From IMG/VR virus record IMGVR_UViG_3300022890_000041, positions 1 to 45,694 of that record: a stretch of DNA of 45,694 nucleotides. One strand, written 5' to 3'. Source of the DNA: a virus. A program made the translations under genes and the position numbers. Positions 13,312-22,825 of this stretch are shown one piece after another. Position 1 is the first letter of the stretch. The number at the start of each line of letters is the position of its first letter. The notes beneath the pieces were generated by a model, which was not told the origin of the DNA, did no database searches, and was given only the letters and a program-made list of their open reading frames with translations.

Positions 13312-13479
13312 ATGAAGTATATTAATAAACCGTTAGACGATGATGTTCATGCGTTCATTAAGAAGGCTAAGGATAGTGTGATTGATAAGGATGGTAAAGT
13401 GGGTATGACTTGGGTAGATTGGTGGTTATCGTGTGCAGAACGTGACTTGGGTGAAAAATATGACAAAGATAAAATTTGA
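13312..13479 (+). CDS. Hypothetical 55-residue protein
   Basis: 55 residues with a very good Shine-Dalgarno (GAGGT, 8 bases upstream). Contains a tryptophan-rich stretch (MTWVDWWLSCAERD). It overlaps the start of the membrane protein gene by 20 bases. Unknown function; richer-GC codon class. Confidence 0.5.
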   Translation: MKYINKPLDDDVHAFIKKAKDSVIDKDGKVGMTWVDWWLSCAERDLGEKYDKDKI

Positions 13480-13669
13480 ATCATTTATTAGGTTAGAAGA
13501 TGTTTGGGAATTGATAATATTTCCTTATGAAGATTTTAATGATATGAATTTACTTTTTGCACCAATATTAGGTGTTTTTATGGGTTTGTTTTTAGTTTTA
13601 GCTTTAATTTTCCTAAGTCCATTAGGTATTCTTATCTGGTTAATATTATCAATAAGGTATGAAAGATGA
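13460..13669 (+). CDS. Small membrane protein
   Basis: 69 residues from ATG 13460 (M-T-K-I-K-F), chosen because GGGTGA lies just upstream; a longer frame from 13433 would have no ribosome-binding site. A polar N-terminus of about 28 residues is followed by a long hydrophobic stretch (32-64) broken by S-P-L-G, so two helices. Unknown function; overlaps the next gene by four bases. Confidence 0.55.
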   Translation: MTKIKFESFIRLEDVWELIIFPYEDFNDMNLLFAPILGVFMGLFLVLALIFLSPLGILIWLILSIRYER

Positions 13670-14418
13670 CAGCGAAGAATGAAGAAGATTCATACGAAAT
13701 CATGTTAGATGACATGTACAGTGAGGATAACGCTAAAGCTCATGCTGAACTTAAGATACGTGGTGAGTTACCTAAACCTGTTGACATTGTTGACCAGTTC
13801 ATGTATTACCTTACCCATAAACGTACATATCCTCAGATATCCTCATTATTAACAGAATACGACATAACGCAGATTGAACATTTACCGCAAGGGATTCATA
13901 TCCACGGTTGTTTGAAATGTGCTTGGAAACAGTCAATTAAATGTCCATTCGCATATAAACGTAAGAATACAATGCCCTTTGGCGGTATATGTAAGAAGAG
14001 GAAAGTATGGTTATGTTACGTTGGTGGTTACTGGCCAGAGAAACCTCGGATAGCGCAATGGACAGAACGGTTTTTAAAAAACAAACTTATCTTGGAAGCT
14101 GACTCAGACCTCACTAAACTGGAACTATTGAATGAGAAAGTGAGAGTGATTGAAAGTGACAGAGAATCGACTAAAGAGGATAAACAAGAGATACGGAGAC
14201 ATAGGTCCGAGGCTAAGACTGAATGGTTAGAAGTCATGAAATTGTTGTTACCGAGCGAGAGTAGGCAAGTTGAGAGGGAGATGCCTAAGAAGATTGAGAT
14301 TGAAACTAAGAAAGTGATAGATTTGGGTTCGATACATCAGATCATGCGTGAAGGTCGGAAAGCTAAGGAAGAGATAATAGATGCTAAGTTTACTAAGAAA
14401 GAAGAAAATGAAAATTGA
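13666..14418 (+). CDS. Probable terminase-associated protein with cysteine cluster
   Basis: 250 residues. It lies two genes before the large terminase, where a small terminase subunit is usual, but I see no clear family match. A Cys cluster (GCLKCAWKQSIKCPF, then C near residue 109 and C near residue 116) suggests a metal site, and residues 140-200 are a long charged helix, possibly a coiled coil. A DNA-recognition role in packaging is plausible by position only. It begins M-T-A like many structural proteins here. Confidence 0.45.
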   Translation: MTAKNEEDSYEIMLDDMYSEDNAKAHAELKIRGELPKPVDIVDQFMYYLTHKRTYPQISSLLTEYDITQIEHLPQGIHIHGCLKCAWKQSIKCPFAYKRKNTMPFGGICKKRKVWLCYVGGYWPEKPRIAQWTERFLKNKLILEADSDLTKLELLNEKVRVIESDRESTKEDKQEIRRHRSEAKTEWLEVMKLLLPSESRQVEREMPKKIEIETKKVIDLGSIHQIMREGRKAKEEIIDAKFTKKEENEN

Positions 14419-14746
14419 AGAATTAGATATAACGGAGGATGAGAGAATGTTTAGATGTAAGATATGTGGAATTAAAGGATTAATGTTGGATTTGAATTAT
14501 CATTTCAAGAAAGTTAACCCACAACATCCAGAGGTAAAACCTGATGACTGGGAACAGCATGTTGAACTGATTGATGATAACACTGGTGAACCTGTCAAGG
14601 AATCACGTAGTGTTAAAGAGGCTAAACTTGATCCTGCAGCCGAAGAGTTAATAATTAAAGATGAGAAACCAATTGATGATAAAAAACCTACAACAGAATC
14701 AATCAAGAAAGATATGGATAAACAAATCAAAGATAAAGATAAATAA
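14408..14746 (+). CDS. C2H2-type zinc finger protein
   Basis: 112 residues from ATG 14408 (M-K-I-E-E-L-D); an in-frame codon at 14381 lies deep in the previous gene. CKICGIKGLMLDLNYHF near residue 16 continues to HP, giving C-x2-C ... H-x8-H, a single finger. The rest is disordered and charged (Lys/Asp/Glu-rich). It lies between the cysteine-cluster gene and the large terminase, so it could act with packaging, for example as DNA recognition. Confidence 0.5.
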   Translation: MKIEELDITEDERMFRCKICGIKGLMLDLNYHFKKVNPQHPEVKPDDWEQHVELIDDNTGEPVKESRSVKEAKLDPAAEELIIKDEKPIDDKKPTTESIKKDMDKQIKDKDK

Positions 14747-14776
14747 ATGGGTGAGATAGGATTAAACATGAGTTAG
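14747..14776 (+). other. Nine-codon mini-ORF overlapping the terminase start
   Basis: ATG to TAG, encoding M-G-E-I-G-L-N-M-S. It begins immediately after the previous stop and spans the ATT at 14761 in another frame. It could be a coupling leader, or the true terminase start separated by one lost base. See the terminase entry. Confidence 0.3.
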
Positions 14777-16335
14777 ATTATAATAATGAGATAACCAGGT
14801 CAGACCTTGACTTAGAAATGTATGATAATAAGTTTAAGACTGTTAACGAGTATTATACCATTGATAAACCTGATAAAGTTCAACAATACGAGATATTATC
14901 AGATCCAACCACGTTCGGGTACATGCATCTGACTGACGGTGAAAACACTGCCTTAAAACTATATTCTTATCAAGATTTAATAATAAACGATAGACATCGG
15001 TTCATATACTTCCGAGCAGCGAACCAGATTGGGAAATCGTTCTTATTCAATGTTAAAGCTGTACATAACCTTATCTTGGACCATGGTCATAGTCATAACG
15101 AAGCTATAGTATCGAAATCATTACCACAGTCAATCCATCAGATGCGTAGGATAAAAGGGATGTTAAACTCTATGCGTGACATTGACTGGAAAGCTAGTAA
15201 AGGTGGCAGTGATAGTATGTCGGTTGTTACTGTTGACATTAAAGATGACCAAGGGAAAGTTAAATATACGAACCTCTTAATCTGTGCTCCGTGCACTGAA
15301 GGTCTTCTGGGGTATGATTTACATGAACTTAACCTGGACGAGTTTGAGTTTTGGGAAGTGGACCTTAAATATTTCTTTAACCAGATTGCTCAACCGAGGA
15401 CATATAAGACGAAAGGTCGGATATTTATCATGAGTAACCCGAATGGTCAAGATAACTTCGGTTCAGCCCTGGAGAAACAAGTTACACCGAAAGGCGACAA
15501 GAAATGGCATTTATATGTATACAATTATTTAGACTGTCCAGGGAACACTCAGGACGAATATGATCAATTAAAGGGTGAACTTAGTAGGCAAGAGTTTGAA
15601 TCCACTGTTGACGCTAAGAGATCTATATCGGACAGGAACTATTTCTCACCTGACGAGATTGACCGTAGTAAAGATACTAAATTACGAGAGATAGATATGA
15701 TTGGAAAACAACCGTTCGCATTTTTAGATGTAGGTGCAAAACATGATAGGTCTGTGTTTGGTTGTGGTTTTATTGAACCTGATAAAGATAATCCACAATT
15801 TGTACATTTATATCTTCCGATTATTCATGTATACCCTGAAGGTTATCCATTGACAAGGGTTGTTGGTGTAGAAAATATTGATGATTCTGACGGTTGGCAC
15901 CATGAGAAGTCTGTTAAAGAACATTTAGGGGAATGGTCAAAGAATGGTATATATCCTGTGTTTGGGTATGATATAACAGGCAATGAAGGGATGCGAGCAT
16001 TATTTGAATCTGTTGGAATTGTTAATGCTATTGATGTAGTGTTCAGTGGTCCGTCTAAGTCAGGTTATTATCAAAGATATAAATATTTCATGGAGAAAGG
16101 ACTATTACATCGTATACCACATGAACAATGGGAGAAAGAGGCAGGAACATTGGTAGTTACTAAAGGTATTAGAGGTTATTTACTTATTAACGCTGCGAGT
16201 GCTGTCAGTGTGGCAGGGAAATCCATGGATGCTAAATTAAAGAAGATACCTGATGATTGTATGGATATGACTGCAGGCTTTATACAACTTGCGGATCCTA
16301 AGGATACTATCATTCCTACATTAAAACTATTTTGA
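14761..16335 (+). CDS. terL: Terminase large subunit (ATPase-nuclease), probable ATT start
   Basis: About 524 residues from ATT 14761, or 505 from ATG 14818. It pumps DNA into proheads. FRAANQIGKSFLF is the Walker A region; LNLDEFEFWEVD is Walker B with the catalytic acidic residues; VFGYDITGNEG and PDDCMDMTAGF supply aspartates of the C-terminal RNase H-like nuclease, with FLDVGAKHDRS the first. The frame is open upstream to ATT, which lies 8 bases after GGGT, as for normal starts here; ATG 14818 has no Shine-Dalgarno. The nuclease half (from about 15710) looks more AT-rich than the ATPase half, hinting at mosaic origin. Confidence 0.85.
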   Translation: MKHELDYNNEITRSDLDLEMYDNKFKTVNEYYTIDKPDKVQQYEILSDPTTFGYMHLTDGENTALKLYSYQDLIINDRHRFIYFRAANQIGKSFLFNVKAVHNLILDHGHSHNEAIVSKSLPQSIHQMRRIKGMLNSMRDIDWKASKGGSDSMSVVTVDIKDDQGKVKYTNLLICAPCTEGLLGYDLHELNLDEFEFWEVDLKYFFNQIAQPRTYKTKGRIFIMSNPNGQDNFGSALEKQVTPKGDKKWHLYVYNYLDCPGNTQDEYDQLKGELSRQEFESTVDAKRSISDRNYFSPDEIDRSKDTKLREIDMIGKQPFAFLDVGAKHDRSVFGCGFIEPDKDNPQFVHLYLPIIHVYPEGYPLTRVVGVENIDDSDGWHHEKSVKEHLGEWSKNGIYPVFGYDITGNEGMRALFESVGIVNAIDVVFSGPSKSGYYQRYKYFMEKGLLHRIPHEQWEKEAGTLVVTKGIRGYLLINAASAVSVAGKSMDAKLKKIPDDCMDMTAGFIQLADPKDTIIPTLKLF

Positions 16336-16345
16336 GGTTAATGAA

Positions 16346-16756
16346 ATGAAACATGTAAATATAGTGATTGATAAGAAAGTACGGAACGAAACGTTAGCCA
16401 AAGAAACCCCGTTCATTACTAACCCTGTTTGTAGTAGGTGTAGTTTATGTTGTTTTTATGAAGAACCTTTGACAGGTCGACTTAAGAAATGTAAACACTT
16501 GATACTTAGTAAGATGACTGGTAAATCTATCTGCAGAGTATGGAAACGAAGAAATAACCTTTTAAGGAACGGTCATGCCATGGCCATTGATAAATACTGT
16601 GATCCAGTCGATACACGTATTAAGACTGTGATATGTTTCAATCGTAGGGATAGTCCATATGATTACCCTAAGTGTCAGTTTAACACTGGTAAACCTATGG
16701 CACCATGGTTAAAAGAGAAGTTCGGTGAAAAGGAGGAAGTAGATGATAAGAAATGA
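16346..16756 (+). CDS. Cysteine-cluster protein (CxxCxxCC)
   Basis: 136 residues. CSRCSLCC near residue 28, followed by C at about 46, C near 58, C near 78, C near 91 and C near 107, resembles the YkgJ-type cysteine cluster that holds iron-sulfur or zinc. Good GAGGT Shine-Dalgarno. It lies between terminase and portal, where no standard structural protein has this pattern. A redox or metal-sensing role is possible, not shown. Confidence 0.5.
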   Translation: MKHVNIVIDKKVRNETLAKETPFITNPVCSRCSLCCFYEEPLTGRLKKCKHLILSKMTGKSICRVWKRRNNLLRNGHAMAIDKYCDPVDTRIKTVICFNRRDSPYDYPKCQFNTGKPMAPWLKEKFGEKEEVDDKK

Positions 16757-17100
16757 AGATAATTGAACAATATTGGTTAGCAATAGGAATTGTAATTGGA
16801 CTTTTATTATGTTTAACTATAATGAGTATAATACCTAACGATTCAAGCCATGATCGTATTGATCGTGCAGAATATCTCTTGGAGAATAGTAATTTAATAC
16901 TTAATAACCCATATATGATTATTGATGGTAATGATAGTTTTTATGAACTGAAAGCGTTATATTATGACATGAACGAATATAGTCCACATACAAAACGATT
17001 TGCCATGGAAACAATAGATTATATATGTGATGGTATAGTTCAACAAAACTTGTTAACACGAAGTTTAAGTATGGATAACCAAGATGAAAAAAACAATTAA
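16753..17100 (+). CDS. Membrane-anchored protein
   Basis: 115 residues with an N-terminal hydrophobic helix (about 8-26, WLAIGIVIGLLLCLTIMSI) and a soluble remainder outside or inside the cell. No motif recognised. Overlaps its neighbours in the usual way. Confidence 0.5.
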   Translation: MKIIEQYWLAIGIVIGLLLCLTIMSIIPNDSSHDRIDRAEYLLENSNLILNNPYMIIDGNDSFYELKALYYDMNEYSPHTKRFAMETIDYICDGIVQQNLLTRSLSMDNQDEKNN

Positions 17101-17467
17101 TCCGTTCAATGTTACATATCCAGACCAGATTAAAACATGGAAAGGGCAGTTAGGGTACCAGTACCAGAAACAGATGTATTACCTTGATATAGGTCGTGGC
17201 CAGGTTATTGGGAAGTTTACACAACTGTTTCCAGATGTAGGTTGGTTCATGGCAGGTTTAATATGGGTTAACACTGAATATGATCTGGGCCTGAATATTA
17301 CGGGTCGGTTAATCTTAACAATAATGTCGGTAACGTTATTCGGCACATGGTACGTGGGGTTTTTGTATGCACTCATTAACATGGATAAAGTTAAAAACAT
17401 TGTACATAAAGAACGTGATCCGTATATTTCCGAGATACATGATGAAATAGTTAAGAGGAAGAAATGA
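17084..17467 (+). CDS. Integral membrane protein, two helices
   Basis: 127 residues. Residues 1-45 polar, then two hydrophobic segments (about 47-67 and 74-97) and a charged end (KERDPYISEIHDEIVKRKK). Unknown family. Three neighbouring genes also encode membrane segments, so this block may act at the host membrane. Confidence 0.5.
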   Translation: MKKTINPFNVTYPDQIKTWKGQLGYQYQKQMYYLDIGRGQVIGKFTQLFPDVGWFMAGLIWVNTEYDLGLNITGRLILTIMSVTLFGTWYVGFLYALINMDKVKNIVHKERDPYISEIHDEIVKRKK

Positions 17468-18252
17468 AACAAACAAACAAAAATAAGGAACTGAATTTGA
17501 ATTATAAAGAGATGATATTTAGTATGAAGAACTTAGAAACTGGTAATGTACGTAGTATTAAAAAGAATCTAAGAATGAACATATTTCAACCTACCTCAGT
17601 CACAAAAGAGACGAGGTTACGGACAGTTTTATTATGGTTCTTAAAAATGACTGAACCGTGTCAAAATCGGTATCAACGGATGCATAAGATCTTTAAACCG
17701 TATTTAGCGTATCCTTTATTAAAACTTGTTAAATGGGTGATAGGAAAGAAACATATGATTAAAAATGAAGATATATTAAAAAACTGGTACAATAATTATA
17801 TTCGTATTCATCATCATTGTGCACATGAAGCAGTGGACGGTATTTGGGAACGAATCATATTACATAAATTTAAACCTAAAGAAAGAAATAAAAGATTAAA
17901 AAGTGTTAAAGAACGGTTACCATCAAGTTACATGTTTAGGAAATTTTTCATGGATTTATGGACAACGGAGATGTTAGAAGATACTGCAGATAGACAATGG
18001 TGTAATGAGTATGTATTACGGTTGACACATGAAGTTATGATGTTACACGGGTTAACTGTGGAAGAACGTGAGAAGGTACCGTTACCAGACGTATATCCAG
18101 CATTTACAAGTAAAACAGCGTTTCAACCTAATTTCTTTATTGAGAATGGGTTACGAGCAGTATGGAAAAGTCCAGTTGAACGTAAGAAAGCATTGAAGGA
18201 GGAAAAGAAGAAACAGAAAGAAAATGGTAAAAACAAAACAAAGAAAAGTTAA
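17464..18252 (+). CDS. Hypothetical 262-residue basic protein
   Basis: 262 residues, all helical by appearance, basic, with a lysine-rich end (KKALKEEKKKQKENGKNKTKK). HHHCAHEAVDGIWERI near residue 116 has clustered histidines that might bind metal. Not recognised. It overlaps the next gene by 29 bases. Confidence 0.5.
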   Translation: MKQTNKNKELNLNYKEMIFSMKNLETGNVRSIKKNLRMNIFQPTSVTKETRLRTVLLWFLKMTEPCQNRYQRMHKIFKPYLAYPLLKLVKWVIGKKHMIKNEDILKNWYNNYIRIHHHCAHEAVDGIWERIILHKFKPKERNKRLKSVKERLPSSYMFRKFFMDLWTTEMLEDTADRQWCNEYVLRLTHEVMMLHGLTVEEREKVPLPDVYPAFTSKTAFQPNFFIENGLRAVWKSPVERKKALKEEKKKQKENGKNKTKKS

Positions 18253-18775
18253 AGATGCAATTAAGACAGGGAAAGCTACCAAGATTGAGAAAGCTGGCGG
18301 AGTGATTAACCAGTTTGATGAAGCTAGTGCTGGGGCAGGTGCAGTACAGTATGATGAGAACGAAACTCAAACTCTTATAACAGGGAAAATGGTTGAACGT
18401 ATCCAGGCCCAGTTTAAATTGAGAGAACTGTTCCTTGACACACAATACTATTACCAAGAATTATTCCATTTGGAACAGATTTATAAAAATTATGAAAATA
18501 ATAAAGATGTTTCAAAAGAATATATAGAGATTCCAAAATGGATGGGGATACAAATGCCTAAAAGTATAGTTGCGTGTGAGTTTCAGAATAAACAGCATAG
18601 GTATAAAGGTGGAATAACAAGTATGCAAGCTGTCATTGGTAGATTGAAAGGTGTAGGGTTTACATCGGAGGATATTAAAAATGTTAAACAAGGAACGATT
18701 ATCAAGGATCATAAACAGATGGAAGATATGGAAACAAGATACGAAGATAAGAGTAAAAAATCGGATAAGGGATAA
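18224..18775 (+). CDS. Hypothetical 183-residue protein
   Basis: 183 residues. Basic N-terminus, central helical region (RIQAQFKLRELFLDTQYYYQE), charged end. It lies just before the portal, and its last 95 bases overlap the next gene in another frame. Unknown family. Confidence 0.5.
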   Translation: MVKTKQRKVKDAIKTGKATKIEKAGGVINQFDEASAGAGAVQYDENETQTLITGKMVERIQAQFKLRELFLDTQYYYQELFHLEQIYKNYENNKDVSKEYIEIPKWMGIQMPKSIVACEFQNKQHRYKGGITSMQAVIGRLKGVGFTSEDIKNVKQGTIIKDHKQMEDMETRYEDKSKKSDKG

Positions 18776-19082
18776 CTTTATAAACCAGAAGATACATACA
18801 TTAATAGCAGACATAAGAAATATTCATACAAGACTATTAACAACGACAGAAGATGAAGTTCAAATTAAATGGACTAAAACTACAAAGAACCCTTACCAGA
18901 TGTTTTTCGCTTGGTTGCTTGAATACATTGGTGTGATGGGTATAAGTATAACAATCGTTATGATGATCGTGTTCAAACAACATTACGGATGGAACGTACC
19001 GTTGATGCCTATAGGATATGGGTTACTGGTTTGGATCATACTATTACTCATTAAAAAGATTAAAGAAAGTATAACCGAGTGA
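18681..19082 (+). CDS. Membrane protein overlapping the previous gene by 95 bases
   Basis: 133 residues. Although the overlap is long, the start has a strong GGAGG 9 bases upstream, inside the previous gene. N-terminal 65 residues are basic; two hydrophobic helices follow (about 74-97 and 103-125). Function unknown. Confidence 0.55.
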   Translation: MLNKERLSRIINRWKIWKQDTKIRVKNRIRDNFINQKIHTLIADIRNIHTRLLTTTEDEVQIKWTKTTKNPYQMFFAWLLEYIGVMGISITIVMMIVFKQHYGWNVPLMPIGYGLLVWIILLLIKKIKESITE

Positions 19083-19087
19083 GAAAG

Positions 19088-20878
19088 ATGCCAACACAAT
19101 TTACACAGATATTTACAACGCTTAACATGAAACCAGAATCGGTTATACAGAAACATTTACCGATGATTAATTCTTTAACAACATCCGCTTCAACATACTT
19201 ACATCAAGTGTCTCAGTTAAACCGTAAGAAGGCATTAATGAAATGGTATAAAGGTATACCAGAACTTACAGCTTTTGTTAACAAGGTTGCCAGGGACACA
19301 GTTTCTCAGTATTACTTTGAACCTGTTAAAGATACGTCTTCAGGCCGTAACAAGGTACAGAAAGCTAACAAGTTTGCTCAGGAAGTGTTATTACGTAGTC
19401 AGATGAAGAGTGAGATGGTGGATGAACTTGTAACAGGGGAAGCGTTCGGTTGGATCGGAAAACTTACAAATGAACAAGTATCGAAAGAAGTATCAGCCAT
19501 AGTTAACAAAGATTCTATGTTTGAATCTAAGGAAGAAGTTAAAGAGAAATATGATAGAGTCATGGCTGAGTTAAAGGCTGAAGAAGGGTTAGCTGATATT
19601 GATAAGATTGATGAAGATCTCCTTAGACCAAGGAAATATAGACACCTGGCCAGTAGTACAGTTGAAGTTATCCATGATCGGTATGATATTCTAAAATATA
19701 TTCAAGATATTGGTGGTAGGAAAGAAGTGTTTCAACCTAAAGAAACCATCAGATACGTCTTACAACATGTTGACGGTAGACCGAACGGTTATAGTAGTGT
19801 TGAATCTGTCGTGGTACAGTTAGAATTGTTACGGTTCATGTGGCAAAATATGATTGCTGTGCATAAGAATGGCGGTTCACCTGATAAACTGTTTATACTT
19901 GAAGATATGAAAAATATTAACGATCCATCATATAGACGGATTGAACAACAGTTAGAGAAATATAAACTGGTTGAAAATAAACATGGGAACATGTTATTCA
20001 CTGGGAAAGTTACAGTAGAAGATTTAAACGATATTGATGAGATGCAGTTTAAAGAGTTAGGTCTTTATATAACTGGCCTTATTGCTATGCAATGGGGTAT
20101 AAGTCGTAGTTCGATACCATACATTGTTGGTGGTACGAATACTAAGAATGATGTAGGCGGTGATGCTGAATCTAATTATTGGGAATGTGTACGGGATTTC
20201 CAGTTAACTAAGGCAGAAGTAATGAACACTCAGTTATGGATACCGCATTTCGGTGTAAAGATTGTGTTCAAGAATCCTCATGTACAGTTTAATGTGAGAG
20301 ACGCAACAGCGAAACAGTTAGAATATACTAACATATCTACTATGGATACTATTCTTGCACCTAGTGATAAACAACTTAACCTTTTAACACGGATGAAGAT
20401 GTTAGGTATAAACGAGAAAAACATTGAAAAGAAACGTGAAGATCCTATGCTGATGGCAGAAGGTGCTGTACCAGGTTCACCAGGCACCCAGAATCAACCT
20501 AAACCTACAGGTAGTACTGCCAGTCAACAGAATATAAGTGCTGCTAAACGTACTGAGCAGGCACAGACAGCAGCCAGTAGGGGTACATCCTCAGGCACAG
20601 GTAAAGAATGGGACACAGATGCAGAAGCAGAGTTAAAAGAAACTATAGGTAGTGATGAAGAGGTTGTTAAGTTTCCAGTGTTTGTTAAACTATATTTAGA
20701 AGATAAAGCGTATCAACCAGGGAAACCACCAAGAATCTTTAAACGTACTAATGATAATATTACATCATTCAAATTTAAAAGTTCAGACTTCGTTTATAAG
20801 ACAATAATCAAGAACGATGAACTAATTAATAACCGAGTACTGCTTATGAATTTAGGTGCAGACATATACGAGTTATGA
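19088..20878 (+). CDS. Portal protein
   Basis: 596 residues from ATG 19088, preceded by AGTGAG; an in-frame GTG at 19079 is less likely. It forms the ring through which DNA enters. ELTAFVNKVARDTVSQYYFEPV, then QHVDGRPNGYSSVESVVVQLE and FMWQNMIAVHKNGGSPDKL, are typical of portal proteins of HK97-like and Mu-like phages. Position after terminase and size agree. Residues 465-515 are a Thr/Ser/Gln-rich linker, and the last 80 residues form an extra small domain not usual in the family. Confidence 0.8.
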   Translation: MPTQFTQIFTTLNMKPESVIQKHLPMINSLTTSASTYLHQVSQLNRKKALMKWYKGIPELTAFVNKVARDTVSQYYFEPVKDTSSGRNKVQKANKFAQEVLLRSQMKSEMVDELVTGEAFGWIGKLTNEQVSKEVSAIVNKDSMFESKEEVKEKYDRVMAELKAEEGLADIDKIDEDLLRPRKYRHLASSTVEVIHDRYDILKYIQDIGGRKEVFQPKETIRYVLQHVDGRPNGYSSVESVVVQLELLRFMWQNMIAVHKNGGSPDKLFILEDMKNINDPSYRRIEQQLEKYKLVENKHGNMLFTGKVTVEDLNDIDEMQFKELGLYITGLIAMQWGISRSSIPYIVGGTNTKNDVGGDAESNYWECVRDFQLTKAEVMNTQLWIPHFGVKIVFKNPHVQFNVRDATAKQLEYTNISTMDTILAPSDKQLNLLTRMKMLGINEKNIEKKREDPMLMAEGAVPGSPGTQNQPKPTGSTASQQNISAAKRTEQAQTAASRGTSSGTGKEWDTDAEAELKETIGSDEEVVKFPVFVKLYLEDKAYQPGKPPRIFKRTNDNITSFKFKSSDFVYKTIIKNDELINNRVLLMNLGADIYEL

Positions 20879-20891
20879 GGTAAAATAAAGA

Positions 20892-21173
20892 ATGACAGCC
20901 GTCCCATGGATTCAAGGTGGAAACAACGCTATTGAGAAATTACAGCAAGTGTATAATACTCAGACCTCTCTTACAACATTATACGATTTTGATAGTACAA
21001 ATGCACCAGTGTATATTGGTGAAGCTATCCCTGGTACAGCTACAAGTGCTGCAGGATGGCGTATTCAAAAACGAGGATATACAAGTGGTAGATTAACAAG
21101 TATTAAATGGGCAACAGGAGATGGAAAATTTAACCAAATATGGAATAATAGGGCTAGTTTTAATTATAGCTAG
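20892..21173 (+). CDS. Phage structural-type small protein
   Basis: 93 residues. VYIGEAIPGTATSAAGWRIQ and FNQIWNNRASFNYS are very like a small protein present in many bacterial siphophages and usually annotated as hypothetical or tail-fibre associated. It starts M-T-A with a GAGGT Shine-Dalgarno. The next gene begins within its end. The close match to bacterial-phage proteins suggests shared ancestry across domains. Confidence 0.55.
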   Translation: MTAVPWIQGGNNAIEKLQQVYNTQTSLTTLYDFDSTNAPVYIGEAIPGTATSAAGWRIQKRGYTSGRLTSIKWATGDGKFNQIWNNRASFNYS

Positions 21174-22812
21174 TGTTATGATTACAGTAGGACAGAATAT
21201 AGATTATTCGTACCCTAACGATGCATGGATAGATAGAGTTATAAGTTCTAACCAGACAGGAACAGAGTTCATATTTACTAATATTACTGTTGATAATTTG
21301 AATGGTGGTGCAGTATTAAATAAAACATATGCTGATGCATCATACCTTTTCATTAATACATCTAATGATCCATTAACAGGCAACCTTGACATGGGTAATA
21401 ATGACCTTTTAAATGTAAATCAAACAAAGACAGTCAGAGTTAGATTTTTAAGTGGAGATAATTCAAGTTATATTAAGATTAATGATGGTGAATGGATAGG
21501 TGTAGACGAATCTATGATCTTCGGAAATAATCTTGCAACACCTGGTTTAGGACAAATAGTAGCATTATTTTATACCCAAGAAAACACTACAAATTTATGG
21601 TTACAATCAGGGAAGAATAATAGTTATAGTGCAGTTGGAAACAGTTTTGGTGTTATTCCAAATACTGCTGGGATAAATTATTTCAGTGAAGGTGGAAAAA
21701 TTAATATGAGTTCTCTCAGTAGTTATATAAATTATTGTACATATTTACAAGATAACTTAAGTCTTGTTCCAGACGGTTGTCAATATTTTGCTGATACAAG
21801 CGGTAGAATGGTTCCGTTATTGTTTGGTGGAGATTTAGAGGTACATAGGTCTGCAGCTATCCACGAACTACTTACACTTTTCACAGGTATATTATCAATG
21901 GGTACAGCAGATTTCATTATGGAAGGTAATCATTTTGAAGTTATAAATGGTAGTATACATCAACTTAATCCAGTAACATATGAAACGGGGTTTGTTAAAG
22001 ATGATAAAGTAACATTATTAAATGCAATATTCCCTGGTGCATTAACTCCGTTTGCTAATGAAGTAAACCCTAGTGCAGATTGGTCAGTTACAAGTAGTAT
22101 TTATTGTGATGATGGTACTTGCGGTGTGGCATCAAGTTCACTTGGTATAAACGACGCATATATTAATATGTCAACAAGTTTCAGTACACTTAATTTTAAT
22201 GAGACATATTTAACTTTCGTATTTAGTAATAAGAATTTGAAAGATGCTGATGAAGAAATCATCGCCGAGATTAATAATGGTTCTGGTTGGGTTCAAATAT
22301 TTAGTAATAATACTAAAGAAGTAGTATTGGCAACAGAAAATGTAAGTATTGGTTCTGGTTATTGGAATCAGTCTAATATAGATTTACGGTTTGTTTGTAG
22401 AAGTGGGAAAGATAATCGGTTATGTTATGTTGACACAGTTAAAGTTATTGGGTTTGCAACAGCTACAACACTTGCTAATCAGTCTGGGTTCGATAGTAAT
22501 TATTGTACAAGTGATGGTTCATTAGATGTTAACAATCAATGTAATACAGGAATAGTGTATGACGCAGAATCAGACACACATTTAACTAAAGGTACATGGA
22601 ACATTACAGGTACAGTTGTTGGTGGTGTGACTGGTTCAGGCACAGCTAATACTATATCAAAATGGTCAGGAACAAGTAGTCAAACAAACTCTAACATATT
22701 AGATGATGGTACAACTGTTAAAATAAATTCAAATGTAAATCATACCACATACTCATCATATTATGGTGATAGTAGACTTTATAATAATGGTACACATTTC
22801 ATAATAGACTAA
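21121..22812 (+). CDS. Membrane-anchored fibre-like surface protein
   Basis: 563 residues. An N-terminal hydrophobic segment (about 8-24) looks like a signal anchor. DPLTGNLDMGNNDLLNV near residue 83 is a fibre-type repeat found in tail fibres. Middle residues are Asn/Ser/Thr-rich with many N-glycosylation sequons. GTANTISKWSGTSSQTNSNI near the end is a repeat common in receptor-binding proteins. It may be displayed on virions or on host cells. Its first 53 bases overlap the previous gene; AGGAG abuts the ATG with no spacing. Ends with a short Y/D-rich tail. Confidence 0.6.
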   Translation: MENLTKYGIIGLVLIIASVMITVGQNIDYSYPNDAWIDRVISSNQTGTEFIFTNITVDNLNGGAVLNKTYADASYLFINTSNDPLTGNLDMGNNDLLNVNQTKTVRVRFLSGDNSSYIKINDGEWIGVDESMIFGNNLATPGLGQIVALFYTQENTTNLWLQSGKNNSYSAVGNSFGVIPNTAGINYFSEGGKINMSSLSSYINYCTYLQDNLSLVPDGCQYFADTSGRMVPLLFGGDLEVHRSAAIHELLTLFTGILSMGTADFIMEGNHFEVINGSIHQLNPVTYETGFVKDDKVTLLNAIFPGALTPFANEVNPSADWSVTSSIYCDDGTCGVASSSLGINDAYINMSTSFSTLNFNETYLTFVFSNKNLKDADEEIIAEINNGSGWVQIFSNNTKEVVLATENVSIGSGYWNQSNIDLRFVCRSGKDNRLCYVDTVKVIGFATATTLANQSGFDSNYCTSDGSLDVNNQCNTGIVYDAESDTHLTKGTWNITGTVVGGVTGSGTANTISKWSGTSSQTNSNILDDGTTVKINSNVNHTTYSSYYGDSRLYNNGTHFIID

Positions 22813-22825
22813 AAGAAAATGCAAA

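Noticed and set aside
14747-14818. Frameshift error in front of the terminase
   Set aside because: One lost base would join the nine-codon frame to the terminase, but the ATT at the right Shine-Dalgarno distance explains the data without an error and recurs in three other genes. Not fully excluded.
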